Assembly: GCF_030398385.1 (NCBI RefSeq)
Contig: NZ_JAOAOQ010000031.1
Span: forward strand, 10,664-64,632
Direction of reading: 5' to 3'
DNA from: Aquibium sp. ELW1220
GTDB lineage: Bacteria > Pseudomonadota > Alphaproteobacteria > Rhizobiales > Rhizobiaceae
Length of the DNA: 53,969 nucleotides
In this document: one piece after another, positions 26,046 to 36,185 of the stretch
How the letters are laid out: every line of letters begins with the position of its first letter
How positions within the stretch are numbered: position 1 is the first letter of the stretch
Notes under the pieces: generated by a model
Told to the model about the DNA's origin: nothing
Seen by the model: the letters and a program-made list of their open reading frames with translations, nothing else
The model's database searches: none
Program-made: the position numbers and the translations under genes

Positions 26046-27185
26046 TCAGCCCGCCAGGGCCTGCCCGATCGCACGGAAGAGGCCGATCGTCTCGGCCTCG
26101 CGGTAGGAGCTCTCGTCGTTGGTCGTGCCGTAGCGGTGGTTGGCCGACAGCTTGGCGATGACGAGGTCGCGCCGCGGGTCGACATAGACGAACTGGTTGT
26201 AGACGCCGATCGCCGAATACTCTCCGTCGTCGCCAGGCAGCCACCACTGATAGCCGTAGTTGAAGATCGTGCCGGCGAGCCCGCCGGCGCCCGCCTTCAG
26301 GTGCGGTGCGTCGGCGGTGACCGAATCGCGCACCCAGGCCTCCGGCACGATCTGCCGCCCGTTCCAGCGCCCGCCCAGCCGATAGAGCTCGCCGAGCTTG
26401 GCATAGTCGCGCGCGGTGGCGTTCAGCCCGCCGAAGGCCATCTCCATTCCGGCGGAATCGACGAGCCAGTGCGCATCGTCCTCCATGCCGAGCGGATGCC
26501 AGAGCTTCTCCTCGACATAGTCCCTTATGCTCCGGCCGGTGACGTTCTTCAGCAGCATGCCGAGCGCCTGGGTGTCGGTCGAGTTGTAGAGATTGTAGGT
26601 GCCGGGCTCGCGCGCACGCGTCAGGGTCGCGGTGAAGTCGTTGAACGAGCCGCCATGCGCGAAGACGGCGATGAAGCGGTTGATGTCCGAGTTCGGGTCG
26701 GAATAATCCTCGTTCCAGCGCGCGCCGGACGACATCTGCAGCACGTCCTTGATGCGCGCGCCGTCATAGGCGGAGCCCTTCAGTTCGGGCACGTGGTCGA
26801 CGATCTGCTCCTCCACGGAGGCGAAGCGTCCCTCCGCCTGGGCGATGCCGAGGGCAGCCGACACGAAGCTCTTGGCGACCGACATCGACACCCAGGTGAC
26901 ACCCGGGCCGCCGGTCAGCCAGTAGTCCTCGAAACGGACCTGGCCACCGTGGATCACCATCAGCGCGACCGTATCCGTCTCCGCCAGGAAGGCGGCCGTG
27001 TCCCTGTCGGCATCGCCGAACCGGTAGGTCGCGGGCAGGCTTATCGCCGTCCCTTGCGGAAAGGGCTGCGGCTCCGGAGCCGCGGTCATCGTGGCGACCG
27101 GAAACAGCTCGTGCTGCCGGTCGAACCGGTCCTCCTGGCGCGCGCCCGAGAACAGGCTCTGCAGATACGCCACCCGATCGTTCAT
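26046..27185 (-). CDS. Beta-lactamase-fold serine hydrolase (class C / DD-peptidase-like)
   Basis: This 379-residue protein starts at the ATG at 27185 and has the serine beta-lactamase fold. The first motif is Ser102-x-x-Lys105 in WVSMSVAKSFVSAALG and the second is the Tyr-x-Asn type YNSTD. No signal peptide is visible, so it probably acts in the cytoplasm, as an esterase or amidase rather than a true beta-lactamase. It lies 35 bp downstream of hemB on the same strand and may be read from the hemB promoter. Confidence 0.85.
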   Translation of the reverse strand: MNDRVAYLQSLFSGARQEDRFDRQHELFPVATMTAAPEPQPFPQGTAISLPATYRFGDADRDTAAFLAETDTVALMVIHGGQVRFEDYWLTGGPGVTWVSMSVAKSFVSAALGIAQAEGRFASVEEQIVDHVPELKGSAYDGARIKDVLQMSSGARWNEDYSDPNSDINRFIAVFAHGGSFNDFTATLTRAREPGTYNLYNSTDTQALGMLLKNVTGRSIRDYVEEKLWHPLGMEDDAHWLVDSAGMEMAFGGLNATARDYAKLGELYRLGGRWNGRQIVPEAWVRDSVTADAPHLKAGAGGLAGTIFNYGYQWWLPGDDGEYSAIGVYNQFVYVDPRRDLVIAKLSANHRYGTTNDESSYREAETIGLFRAIGQALAG

Positions 27186-27220
27186 TCCCGTCTTCCCCTT
27201 CGAATGTCCCTGGCCGGCAG

Positions 27221-28258
<1,038 letters not shown>

Positions 28259-28396
28259 GACGCGTCCTCCGAAATTCACGGCGCCCCGCTCCAAGCGACG
28301 CCCTTCGATTGCCACACCACCGCCGTGCCTTTGCCGGCATTGACGCTACGGCCAACCCTGCTTAAGCCTCGTGACGAGACTTAGGAAGGGCCGCAG

Positions 28397-29443
28397 ATGG
28401 ATTTCGCAGGAGGCCAGGAGATCCGCTTCGAGCGCCGGGGACGGGCGGGCATCGTGACGATGACGCGCCCCAAGGCGCTCAATGCGGTGACCCATGACAT
28501 GGTGCGGGCGCTTTCGCGCGCACTGGACGCCTGGGCGCAGGACGATTCGGTCGAACTCGTCGTCATCATGGGCGAGGGCCGCGCCTTCTGCGCGGGGGGC
28601 GACATCCTCAAGGTCTACGAGGCGGGGAAGGCCGGCACGCCGCTCTTCTCGTTCTTCGCCGACGAATACCGCCTGAACGCCGCGATCGCCGGCTTCAAGA
28701 AACCCTATGTCGCGCTCGTCGACGGCATCGTCATGGGCGGGGGCGTTGGCGTCTCGGTCCATGGCAGCCACAGGGTCTTCACCGAAAACGCCGTCTTCGC
28801 CATGCCGGAGGTGGGCATCGGCTTCTTTCCCGATGTCGGCGGCGGCTACTTCCTGCCCCGCCTGAAGGGCAGCTTCGGCGCCTATCTGGCGCTGACCGGC
28901 AACCGCATCCGCCGTGGGGACGCGCTCTGGTGCGGGATCGCCACGCATGCCGCTCAGGCCAGCGACCTGCCGGCTCTTCTGGAGGAATTGTGCGAGACCG
29001 GGGATGCCGACGCCGCCTGCGCGCGCTTCTCGGTCGAGGCGCCGCGCGAGACGAGCGATGCCGCCGCCACCACGATCGGCCGCCACTTCTCGCTGGAGCG
29101 AATGGAAGACATCCTGGCCAGCCTGGGTCAGGCGGCCGATCACGGCGACGAGACGGCGCGCGACGCGCTGGCCACGATCCGGACGCGTTCGCCCACGAGC
29201 CTTCTCGTCACGCTGCGGCAGATCCTGGACGGCGGCATGCTCGACATGGACGAATGCATGCGCATGGAGTTCCGCATCCTCAACCGCATGCTGACCGGCC
29301 ACGACTTCTACGAGGGCATCCGCGCCGTCCTGATCGACAAGGGCTCGACGCCCGACTGGCGGCCTGCCCGCATCGAGGACGTCGATCCGGCCGCGATCGA
29401 GGCCTATTTCGCACCGCTCGCCGACGGGGAACTCGCGGTTTGA
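28397..29443 (+). CDS. 3-hydroxyisobutyryl-CoA hydrolase (enoyl-CoA hydratase superfamily)
   Basis: This 348-residue crotonase-fold enzyme most likely hydrolyses 3-hydroxyisobutyryl-CoA in valine breakdown. The oxyanion hole is formed by GRAFCAGGDI (residues 61-70) and MGGGVGVS (113-120). The catalytic Glu138 and Asp146 lie in MPEVGIGFFPDVGGGYFLPRL, the pattern of HIBCH rather than of hydratases. The C-terminal part (RMEFRILNRML...DFYEGIRAVLIDKG...DWRPARIEDV) is also typical. The start has AGGAAGGGCC upstream. It overlaps the next gene by 4 bp. Confidence 0.9.
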   Translation: MDFAGGQEIRFERRGRAGIVTMTRPKALNAVTHDMVRALSRALDAWAQDDSVELVVIMGEGRAFCAGGDILKVYEAGKAGTPLFSFFADEYRLNAAIAGFKKPYVALVDGIVMGGGVGVSVHGSHRVFTENAVFAMPEVGIGFFPDVGGGYFLPRLKGSFGAYLALTGNRIRRGDALWCGIATHAAQASDLPALLEELCETGDADAACARFSVEAPRETSDAAATTIGRHFSLERMEDILASLGQAADHGDETARDALATIRTRSPTSLLVTLRQILDGGMLDMDECMRMEFRILNRMLTGHDFYEGIRAVLIDKGSTPDWRPARIEDVDPAAIEAYFAPLADGELAV

Positions 29444-29862
29444 CGCAGGATGGCATCAAGGCATCGGTGCTGCAGCCGGCGCTGATCGAGAGCCTCTTCG
29501 CCGCGTTCCAGCGCATCGTGGCAGCCTACTGCCTGCTGTTCGGCGTGTTCTACTGGATCCGGCTGATCGGCTATTTCCCCGGGCCGCTGTGGCGCTTCGA
29601 CACGATGCCGGTGGAATGGCAGGTCGTGTCCGTCACCCTCGCGGCGCTCTATCCCGTCGCCGGCATCGGCCTGTGGATGACCGCGTCGTGGGGACCCGTC
29701 ATCTGGTTCATCTGCGCCGCCATCGAGATCGTCATGTATGGCGTGATGGGCGGCGTCTTCGGCAGCCGGTGGATGCTGGTGGCGTCCTATATCCTGATCG
29801 CGCTGCTCTATATCGGCTTCCGAGCCGCGCTGGTCTGGCACGCGCGTCAGACGCGAAAGTAG
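29440..29862 (+). CDS. Small inner-membrane protein (DUF6163-like), TTG start
   Basis: This protein has about 140 residues and four membrane helices (VAAYCLLFGVFYWIRLIG, WQVVSVTLAALYPVAGIGLWM, WGPVIWFICAAIEIVMYGVMG, WMLVASYILIALLYIGFRAALVW). I recognise it as the conserved rhizobial family I know as DUF6163, of unknown function. The only sensible start is TTG at 29440, giving the 4-bp overlap TTGA with the HIBCH stop. Translation should therefore depend on that gene. Confidence 0.7.
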   Translation: MTQDGIKASVLQPALIESLFAAFQRIVAAYCLLFGVFYWIRLIGYFPGPLWRFDTMPVEWQVVSVTLAALYPVAGIGLWMTASWGPVIWFICAAIEIVMYGVMGGVFGSRWMLVASYILIALLYIGFRAALVWHARQTRK

Positions 29863-30010
29863 CGGAACGTTAACCGCGCTGGCCGGCTGCTCGAACGAAA
29901 GTCCTTGTTAATCCTGACGTTTAAGTCGAATTTTAGGTGTGCCCGCTAGGGTGAGGTCAAGGTGAGAAGTAAAAATAATACTCGCCAGGCGTCAAACGAG
30001 AGGCACAACC

Positions 30011-30526
30011 ATGATCAACTCCCGACAGGCACCGAAGCCCGTCCCCGCACCGGACGATCGCAAGGAAGCCATCCGCTCGCTCTACCTCGAGGCACTTCAG
30101 CTGGTCGAGCGCCTGCATCGCCGGCTGCTCGACGTCATCAAGGACGAGTTCGAGCGCAACGGCCGCTCCGACATTAACGCGATCCAGGCCCTGCTGCTGT
30201 TCAACATCGGCAACTCCGAGCTGACGGCGGGCGAACTGCGCACCCGCGGCTACTACCTCGGCTCGAACGTCTCCTACAACCTGAAGAAGCTGGTCGACCT
30301 GGGCTTCATCAACCATCAGCGCTCGCGCATCGACCGCCGGTCGGTCCGCATCAGCCTGACGCCGAAGGGCCAGGACATCGCCGAGATCGTCGCGGGCCTC
30401 TATGATCGCCACATCGGTTCGATCGAGCAGGTGGGCGGCATCAACGTCGACGAATTCCGCGCCATGAACAAGGCGCTGCTGCGCCTCGACCGCTTCTGGA
30501 ACGACACCATCGCCTATCGCATGTAG
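30011..30526 (+). CDS. ldtR: LdtR-like MarR family regulator
   Basis: This 171-residue winged-helix protein matches LdtR, a MarR regulator studied in Liberibacter and Sinorhizobium that controls the neighbouring L,D-transpeptidase gene and envelope/osmotic tolerance. The core reads DINAIQALLLFNIGNSELTAGELRTRGYYLGSNVSYNLKKLVDLGFI, with the recognition helix in GSNVSYNLKKLV and the wing in SRIDRRSVRISLT. The ATG at 30011 follows GAGAGGCAC. The upstream region is A/T-rich (TTAATCC and TTTAAG near 29910, AAAAATAATA near 29972). ldtP lies 254 bp downstream. Confidence 0.9.
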   Translation: MINSRQAPKPVPAPDDRKEAIRSLYLEALQLVERLHRRLLDVIKDEFERNGRSDINAIQALLLFNIGNSELTAGELRTRGYYLGSNVSYNLKKLVDLGFINHQRSRIDRRSVRISLTPKGQDIAEIVAGLYDRHIGSIEQVGGINVDEFRAMNKALLRLDRFWNDTIAYRM

Positions 30527-30562
30527 GTTGCGGCGACGATCCGGACACGGACGGCGGAACGT

Positions 30563-30586
30563 GGCTGGCCAGTGGCCGGCCCTTTT
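30563..30586 (+). terminator. Probable rho-independent terminator after ldtR
   Basis: GGCTGGCC (30563-30570) pairs with GGCCGGCC (30574-30581) over a 3-base loop, with one mismatch, followed by CTTTTC. It would separate ldtR from ldtP, which must then have its own promoter in 30590-30780. Confidence 0.55.
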
Positions 30587-30780
30587 CGCTTGTGGCGACT
30601 TCACCGGTTCGTGTGTGGCAGGAGCCATGTTGCGGCCATATTCGGATGGTCAAGCCTAGCTGTGCGACTGTGGCTTCCCGTGGTCGCAGGGCATGGTTGG
30701 TGCTTTCTTAACGGACCCTGCCTATCGTCGAGACCCGTCCGCCGCGGACTCCCGCGTTCCAGAATGAGGCCGTTTGCCCG

Positions 30781-32031
30781 ATGAAGACTGACCGTCGTTC
30801 CTTTCTGACCGGTGCCGGCGCGGTTGCCGCCACTTTGGCGTCCGGCTCGGCCCAGGCGCAGGACGTGATCCGCGACCTCATCCTGTCGCCGCGCCGCGGC
30901 AACTGGGACGAGCAGTTCGACGCCCGCGCCTCCGAAGGCGGCCGCGTGGCGACCAGCCTGCCGATCTTCAGCGCCGAGACGGTCACGCATGTAGAGCAGG
31001 CGATCGGCCAGTACAGCAGCATCGTCGCGCAGGGCGGCTGGCCGACGGTTCCGGCGTCCAAGAAGCTGCGCCTCGGCGTGGTCGACGGGGATGTCGAGAC
31101 GCTGCGTCGCCGGTTGATGATCTCGGGCGACCTGTCCACCAGCGCCGGCATCTCGCCGGCCTTCGATTCCTATGTCGATGCCGCCGTCAAGCGCTTCCAG
31201 CTTCGCCACGGGCTGCCGTCCGACGGCGTCATGGGCGAGTACTCCTACGCTGCTATGAACGTCTCGGCTCCGGTGCGCCTCGGCCAGCTCGACACCAATC
31301 TCGTGCGCCTTCGCGCCATGTCTGGCTTCCTCGGCGACCGCTACGTGATGGTCAACATCCCGGCCGCGCAGATCGAGGCCGTCGAGGCCGGCCGCGTCGT
31401 GTTGCGCCACACCGCCATCGTCGGCAAGATCGACCGCCAGACGCCGATCCTCAATTCCAAGATCAACGAGGTCATCGTCAACCCGTTCTGGAACGCGCCC
31501 GAATCGATCGTCCGCAAGGACATCATTCCGCTGATGCGCAAGAACCCGAACTATCTGACGGAGAACAACATCCGCATCCTCGGCCCGCAGGGCGAGGTCG
31601 ATCCGATGAGCATCGACTGGAACACGGAAGAGGCGGCCAAGCTGCATTTCCGCCAGGATCCGGGCAAGATCAACGCCATGGCCTCGGTGAAGATCAACTT
31701 CCCCAATCCGCATGCCGTCTACATGCATGACACGCCGCAGCAGAGCCTGTTCAACCAGATCGAGCGCTTCCATTCGTCCGGCTGCGTGCGCGTCCAGAAC
31801 GTCCGCGACCTGGTGACCTGGCTGCTGCGCGACACGCCGGGCTGGGATCGCCAGCGCTTCGAGCAGTCGATCAAGAGCGGCGAGAGCACGCCGGTGGCGC
31901 TGACCGCGCCCGTGCCGGTCTACTTCACCTATGTCTCCGCCTGGTCGACCGGCGACCGCGTCGTGCATTTCCGCAACGACATCTATGGCCGCGACGGGGT
32001 CGACGAGCTGATGATCTCCGCCGCCCTCTGA
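30781..32031 (+). CDS. ldtP: Tat-exported L,D-transpeptidase (LdtP type)
   Basis: This 416-residue periplasmic enzyme cross-links or edits peptidoglycan through 3-3 bonds. The N-terminus MKTDRRSFLTGAGAVAATLASGSAQA is a twin-arginine signal peptide. A peptidoglycan-binding domain follows (YVDAAVKRFQLRHGLPSDGVMGEYSYAAMN). The YkuD catalytic domain has His in YMHDTPQQ and H331-S-S-G-C335-V-R with catalytic Cys335. It is paired with its presumed regulator ldtR just upstream. The Tat signal fits a protein folded before export. Confidence 0.93.
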   Translation: MKTDRRSFLTGAGAVAATLASGSAQAQDVIRDLILSPRRGNWDEQFDARASEGGRVATSLPIFSAETVTHVEQAIGQYSSIVAQGGWPTVPASKKLRLGVVDGDVETLRRRLMISGDLSTSAGISPAFDSYVDAAVKRFQLRHGLPSDGVMGEYSYAAMNVSAPVRLGQLDTNLVRLRAMSGFLGDRYVMVNIPAAQIEAVEAGRVVLRHTAIVGKIDRQTPILNSKINEVIVNPFWNAPESIVRKDIIPLMRKNPNYLTENNIRILGPQGEVDPMSIDWNTEEAAKLHFRQDPGKINAMASVKINFPNPHAVYMHDTPQQSLFNQIERFHSSGCVRVQNVRDLVTWLLRDTPGWDRQRFEQSIKSGESTPVALTAPVPVYFTYVSAWSTGDRVVHFRNDIYGRDGVDELMISAAL

Positions 32032-32050
32032 GCGCCCGGCACAATGCGCG

Positions 32051-33313
32051 TTACGATGGCCTTCCCTCGGGGCGGCCTTTCGCGTTCGAAGGCGGCGACG
32101 CCGTTCCGCGCAGGATCGCCGCAGTGACGGCGACGGCCAGCAGCGAGCCTGCCGCAGCCCCCAGGAAGACGGCGGCGTAGCCGAATGCATCGGCCAGGAT
32201 TCCGGCCATCGACGTGCCGGCGAGATAGACGACCAGTTGCCCGCAGGACAGGATCGTGAAGTCGGTGCCGGGCTGCTCCTTCGACGAGACGGCCATGAAG
32301 AGCGAATAGAGCGCGACGATCTCCATGTAGCGAATGAAGGTCTGGAAGGCGGCCGCCGACATCACCACCCACATGCCGCTCCAGACGTCGAGCGCATGCA
32401 TGCCGAAGGCGAGGAAGCACACCGTGCGCAGCCCGCCGAGCAGCACCAGCGTCGCCGCCGTTCCGCGCTCGCGCAGGAGCCAGGCCGCCGCGACCGAACC
32501 GGCCAGGCCCGCAGTCGCCGCCGCTCCGCCGCTCAGATAGCCGATCCACGACAGCGGCAGCCCGGCATCCACCAGGTAGGGACCTTCCATCGCCTTCACC
32601 GGCCCTTCCGACAGCCGGTAGACGAGAGCGATCATCAGGACGCGCACCGCCTCGGGCCGGGCGAAGAAGGCGCGCAGGCGCGGCGGCTTCGGGGGCGCCG
32701 GAGCCACCTCGTCGCCATCCATGAACAGGGTCGCGGCAAGCGGCAGCGCCGACATGGCCGCGACGAGCAGCATGGTGGAGCGCCAGCCGATGTGTTCGAA
32801 CAGGACGAGGGAGAGCGTTCCGCCGACGACGACGCCGAAGGCGACCGAACCGCCCTGGATGGCGTTTCCGATGCCCCGGTCGGCCGCTGCAAGCCTGGAC
32901 GTGGCATAGCCGTCGGTGGCGATGTCCTGCGTCGACATGGCCAGGCTGATCACGAAGCAGATCACGAAGATCGCGACGATGTCGGTCGGCTCGACGAAGG
33001 CGAGGGCAGCAATGCCCGCCGCGGTGGCGATCTGTGTCGGGATGATCCAGCCGCGGCGGTGGCCGATCCGCATCAGCGGGAACCGGTCGACGAGCGGCGC
33101 CCAGGCGAACTTGATCACAAGCGGCAGCATGAGCAGCGACAGCAGCCCGATGGACGTGCGCGAGACGCCGTGCTCGCGCAGCACAGGGGGCAGGGCCGCC
33201 GCGATGAGGTAGGTCGGGATGCCCTGCGCGAGATAGAGGCCGGCGAGGACGGCAAAGAGCCTCAGCCTCTCGCCGCGCCCGGCAGCGGCGGCCGCAGCCG
33301 CGGTCGTCGTCAT
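32051..33313 (-). CDS. RhtX/FptX-like siderophore transporter (MFS)
   Basis: This 420-residue MFS permease, related to AmpG, moves intact ferric siderophore across the inner membrane without an ABC system. Recognisable parts are LFAVLAGLYLAQGIPTYLIAAALPPVLREHGVS, LLSLLMLPLVIKFAWAPLVDRFP, and IAMSTQDIATDGYA-like LAMSTQDIATDGYATSRL. The start at 33313 overlaps the upstream 132-residue gene by ATGA. With the TonB receptor and the RirA box this forms an iron-uptake operon. The continuous frame into the receptor gene is an artefact of the receptor's frameshift. Confidence 0.88.
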   Translation of the reverse strand: MTTTAAAAAAAGRGERLRLFAVLAGLYLAQGIPTYLIAAALPPVLREHGVSRTSIGLLSLLMLPLVIKFAWAPLVDRFPLMRIGHRRGWIIPTQIATAAGIAALAFVEPTDIVAIFVICFVISLAMSTQDIATDGYATSRLAAADRGIGNAIQGGSVAFGVVVGGTLSLVLFEHIGWRSTMLLVAAMSALPLAATLFMDGDEVAPAPPKPPRLRAFFARPEAVRVLMIALVYRLSEGPVKAMEGPYLVDAGLPLSWIGYLSGGAAATAGLAGSVAAAWLLRERGTAATLVLLGGLRTVCFLAFGMHALDVWSGMWVVMSAAAFQTFIRYMEIVALYSLFMAVSSKEQPGTDFTILSCGQLVVYLAGTSMAGILADAFGYAAVFLGAAAGSLLAVAVTAAILRGTASPPSNAKGRPEGRPS

Positions 33314-33708
33314 CTGCTTCCGTCTCCGTCCGTGGCTTCCGCGGGCCGGTCGTGCGACGCAAGGAAGGCTTGCGCCTCGGCGAGGCTTGCCGTCACCTTG
33401 ACCGGAAAGGTCCACAGCCCCTGAAACGCCTTCTGCATGTCCTCGGTCGGCTGGAGCCGCACGATTGCACAGGCGCGGCAGAGACCGTTCAGACGCTGCC
33501 GGGTGGCCTTGAACCAGAGGTTCTGCGCCTTCCTGAGGGGGTGCGGAAGCTCGAGGGGAATCGTGATCGAGATGAGGAGCACGAAAGGTTCCTCCCGCGC
33601 GCCGATCGCCTCCAGCCCCTCCAGGTATCGCTCCGGATCGTCGCCAAGGCGGGGCTCTTCCACGAGGAGCCCGAGCCCGCCTTGCGTCCTGTCGAGCCTC
33701 ACGGTCAT
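33310..33708 (-). CDS. Small cytoplasmic protein with STAS/SpoIIAA-like features
   Basis: I do not recognise this 132-residue protein by family name. It begins at the ATG at 33708 (MTVRLDRTQGGLGLLVEE). The pattern of alternating beta and alpha segments and the end FQGLWTFPVKVTASLAEAQAFLAS recall SpoIIAA-like/STAS domains, where a similar strand and helix close the fold. RQRLNGLCRACAIVR contains a C-x2-C pair. It is coupled to the transporter by a 4-bp overlap and starts 9 bp after the receptor stop, so it belongs to the iron operon. Its role is unknown. Confidence 0.65.
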   Translation of the reverse strand: MTVRLDRTQGGLGLLVEEPRLGDDPERYLEGLEAIGAREEPFVLLISITIPLELPHPLRKAQNLWFKATRQRLNGLCRACAIVRLQPTEDMQKAFQGLWTFPVKVTASLAEAQAFLASHDRPAEATDGDGSR

Positions 33709-33716
33709 CGCCGGCC

Positions 33717-35929
33717 TCAGAACGTATGGGTGTATGCGGCGAGGAAGGTGCGCCCGAGCCCGGGCACGTCCGCGCCGCGCGTCGCCGACGCCGTGGGTTG
33801 ATGTAGAACGTGTCGAAGACGTTGCGCACCGCAAAGCTCAGCTCGTTGCCGTTGCCGAAGGTCTTCGTGACGGCGAAATTGACCAGCGCCGTGCCGGAAA
33901 GTTCCTGCTGGGTCTTGTCGCGACCGCTGAAGAACTCGACTTCTCCGCGCCCGGTCAACCCGTCGCCGAAGGTCGCGTCGAGATAGACGAGGCCCTTGAA
34001 CGTCGAGGGGATGCGGTTGTTCGGCAGGTATTCGTCCTCCTCGATCGTGCCGTCCTGGTCGGCGTCGTACTTGCCTTCCTGGTAGGCGACGAGACCGCCC
34101 AGCGTGACCGTCTCGCTGACGTCGATCGCGCCGGTCATCTCCACGCCCCAGATCCGCTCCTTCTGCTGGCTGACGCGGTTTGCGGCGACGTCGTAGTTCA
34201 CGCCGTCGTCGGAGGTCGAGACATAGGCGGAGAAGGTCGAGCGGATGTCACCCCAGTCGCCCCGCAGGCCGGCCTCGTAGGTGTTGACGAGCTGCGGCCG
34301 CGGCGCGATGTCGGCATAGCTGATCGTGTAGTCGGGCGTGCCCGAGCAGCCGTAGACGGAGGCCAGCGCGCCGTAGGCGTCGCAGATCTCGGCCCGCGTG
34401 TTCACGCCGGCGCGGCGGGTGAAGGCGCCGATGTCGGTGATGGTGTAGCCCTGCGAGAAATTGCCGGTGAGCTGCAGATGGTCGTTGACGTCGAACACGG
34501 CGCCCGCATTGAAGGTGAGGGCGTTGTAGTCGAACGTGCCGCCGAGGACGCTGATCGCCGGATAGAGATAGGCGAGCGAGGTCGCCGGATACTGCACCGC
34601 GGCGGGCCGCGTGAAGTCGTCGACCGTCAGCCAGAACTGCTCGTAGCGCAGGCCCCCCTGCAGGCGCAGCCGGTCGGTGACCGGAAGCTCGGCCTGCGCG
34701 AAGCCGGCCAGCGAGTGCTGGCTCATCGGCGAGATCACCTCCCAGCCGTTGGTCAGCTGCTGGCGGGTCTGGTCATAGGCGTAGTCGACCCCCCAGGTCA
34801 GCGTCGCGCCGTCGCGCAGCGCATCCATCGGCGTCTCGACGGTCGCGCTGAGACCGGTCCGGTCGCTCGACAGGGCCGACTGGTTGTAGCTCGCCGTCGG
34901 GTTCAGCGGATCGCCGGAATAGTAGACGATCGAGTTCACCGCCGACAGCGTCGTGAACGGCGACTGCTTGAAGACCTGGTTGTAGAAGGCCTTCACCTCA
35001 AGCCCTCCGAGCGCGAAGGCCGCATCGGTGTACTTGGCCGTGACGTATCTGGAATCCTCCACCAGCGGCTCGCCCGTATAGCGGGCGGAGTAGTCCGGCG
35101 AGACCGGATCGGTGGTGTAGTCGGTGAACCAATCGGGCTTCTGGCGGGCATAGGTCCAGTCGGCGCTGACCTCGAAGCGGCGCTGGTCGACCTCGTAGCC
35201 GACGACGCCGAAGAGGTTGGCCGAGCCGGTGCGGTCGCCGCCGCCCTGTCCGAGCATCGCATCGGACGCCATCTCGTTGCCGCGTCCGTCATAGGTCAGG
35301 CGCGAGAGGTCGCCGGTGGCGGCGAAGAAGTAGTCGACCCTGCCGGTCTTGCCGCTGACGGTGACGCTCGTCTCGGGGGCTGCCGATTCCGCGATGTCGG
35401 CGCTGAAGGCCTTCGCGGCGGTGCGCACCGTCACTTTCGGCTTCTCACTGTCGCCCCGCCGGGTGATGAAGTTGATCGTGCCGCCGGTCGCGCCCGCGCC
35501 ATAGAGGCTCGACGCGCCGTTCACCACCTCGATGCGCTCGACGCTGGCGAGGTCGATCATCGACAGGATGCGCGAGACGTCGCGCAGCGGCGTGTTGCGG
35601 GGCACGCCGTCGACCATGATCAGAACGTTGCGGCCGCGGAACGTCTCCGAAGCGCCCGAGATGGTCTGGGTGCTGGGCGCGTAGCCCGGCACGATGCGGG
35701 CGATGAGGTCGGCCGCATTCGGCGAGATCCGCATCGCCGCCTCGATCTCGTCGCGCTCGAGCACGATCACCGACTGTGCCACGGTCGAGACCGACCGTTC
35801 GGCGCGGCCGGCCGCGATCACCAGCCGTTCGAGTTCCGTCGCTTCGCCGTCGGCAGCCGCTTCCTGCGCGATCGCCGAGGCGGGTACGAGAATGGTCGAG
35901 ATGGAAAAAGCCAGGATGAGCCTGCGCAT
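33717..35929 (-). pseudogene. TonB-dependent siderophore receptor with a C-terminal frameshift
   Basis: This outer-membrane receptor gene encodes about 737 residues and is intact apart from one missing base. The signal peptide is [22 protein letters not shown]. The TonB plug is around residues 40-160 (VLIMVDGVPRNTPLRD, VERIEVVNGASSLYGAGATGGTINFITRRG) and the barrel follows. At about 33797-33800 the frame shifts after VFDTFYINP. The correct end (TASATRGADVPGLGRTFLAAYTHTF-stop at 33717-33719) is in another frame. One extra C in the minus-strand run CAACCCACG would restore it. As written, the last strand with its terminal Phe, needed for barrel insertion, is lost. It may be a sequencing error in a homopolymer. 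Confidence 0.85.
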
Positions 35930-36185
35930 CGTGCCCCCACGTGCTGGAACGGATTTCGTGGTGGCTCGACGCGCGGTCTGGCTTCCGTGGCGCCCACATG
36001 TAGAACATGACATATCGAGTCAAGATATGATGGGGACGTTTTTGCCTCGTCGCCGATGCCGTCGCCGGCGCGTTGCAAATCTGCCGCATTCGCGACAGCC
36101 GGTTTCGCAGTCCACGGCGTGGCACCGCCATCTGCGATGTGATATTGCGCCCGCAACTGCAACCACCATCCGAGGAAGGATGCCC
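35930..36185. other. Divergent control region between the siderophore operon and glyA
   Basis: This 256-bp region contains the RirA box at 36008-36022 and the A/T-rich stretch CATATCGAGTCAAGATATGA, so the siderophore promoter is near 36000. Toward glyA the sequence is unremarkable, ending in the ribosome site GAGGAAGGA before the glyA ATG. I see no known riboswitch. Confidence 0.55.
36008..36022 (-). promoter_or_regulatory. RirA-type iron-responsive box (TGA-N9-TCA)
   Basis: TGACATATCGAGTCA matches the TGA-N9-TCA iron-responsive operator recognised by RirA in Rhizobiales, the Fe-S repressor that shuts iron uptake under iron-replete conditions. It lies 78 bp upstream of the receptor ATG and includes TTGACT on the minus strand, which can act as the -35 element. 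A binding repressor would therefore block RNA polymerase directly. Confidence 0.7.

Noticed and set aside
32051-36013. A single 1320-residue protein fusing the TonB receptor with an MFS permease
   Set aside because: The fusion exists only because one base is missing near 33799. Between the two parts the translation is nonsense while the true receptor end and a 132-residue gene occupy other frames.
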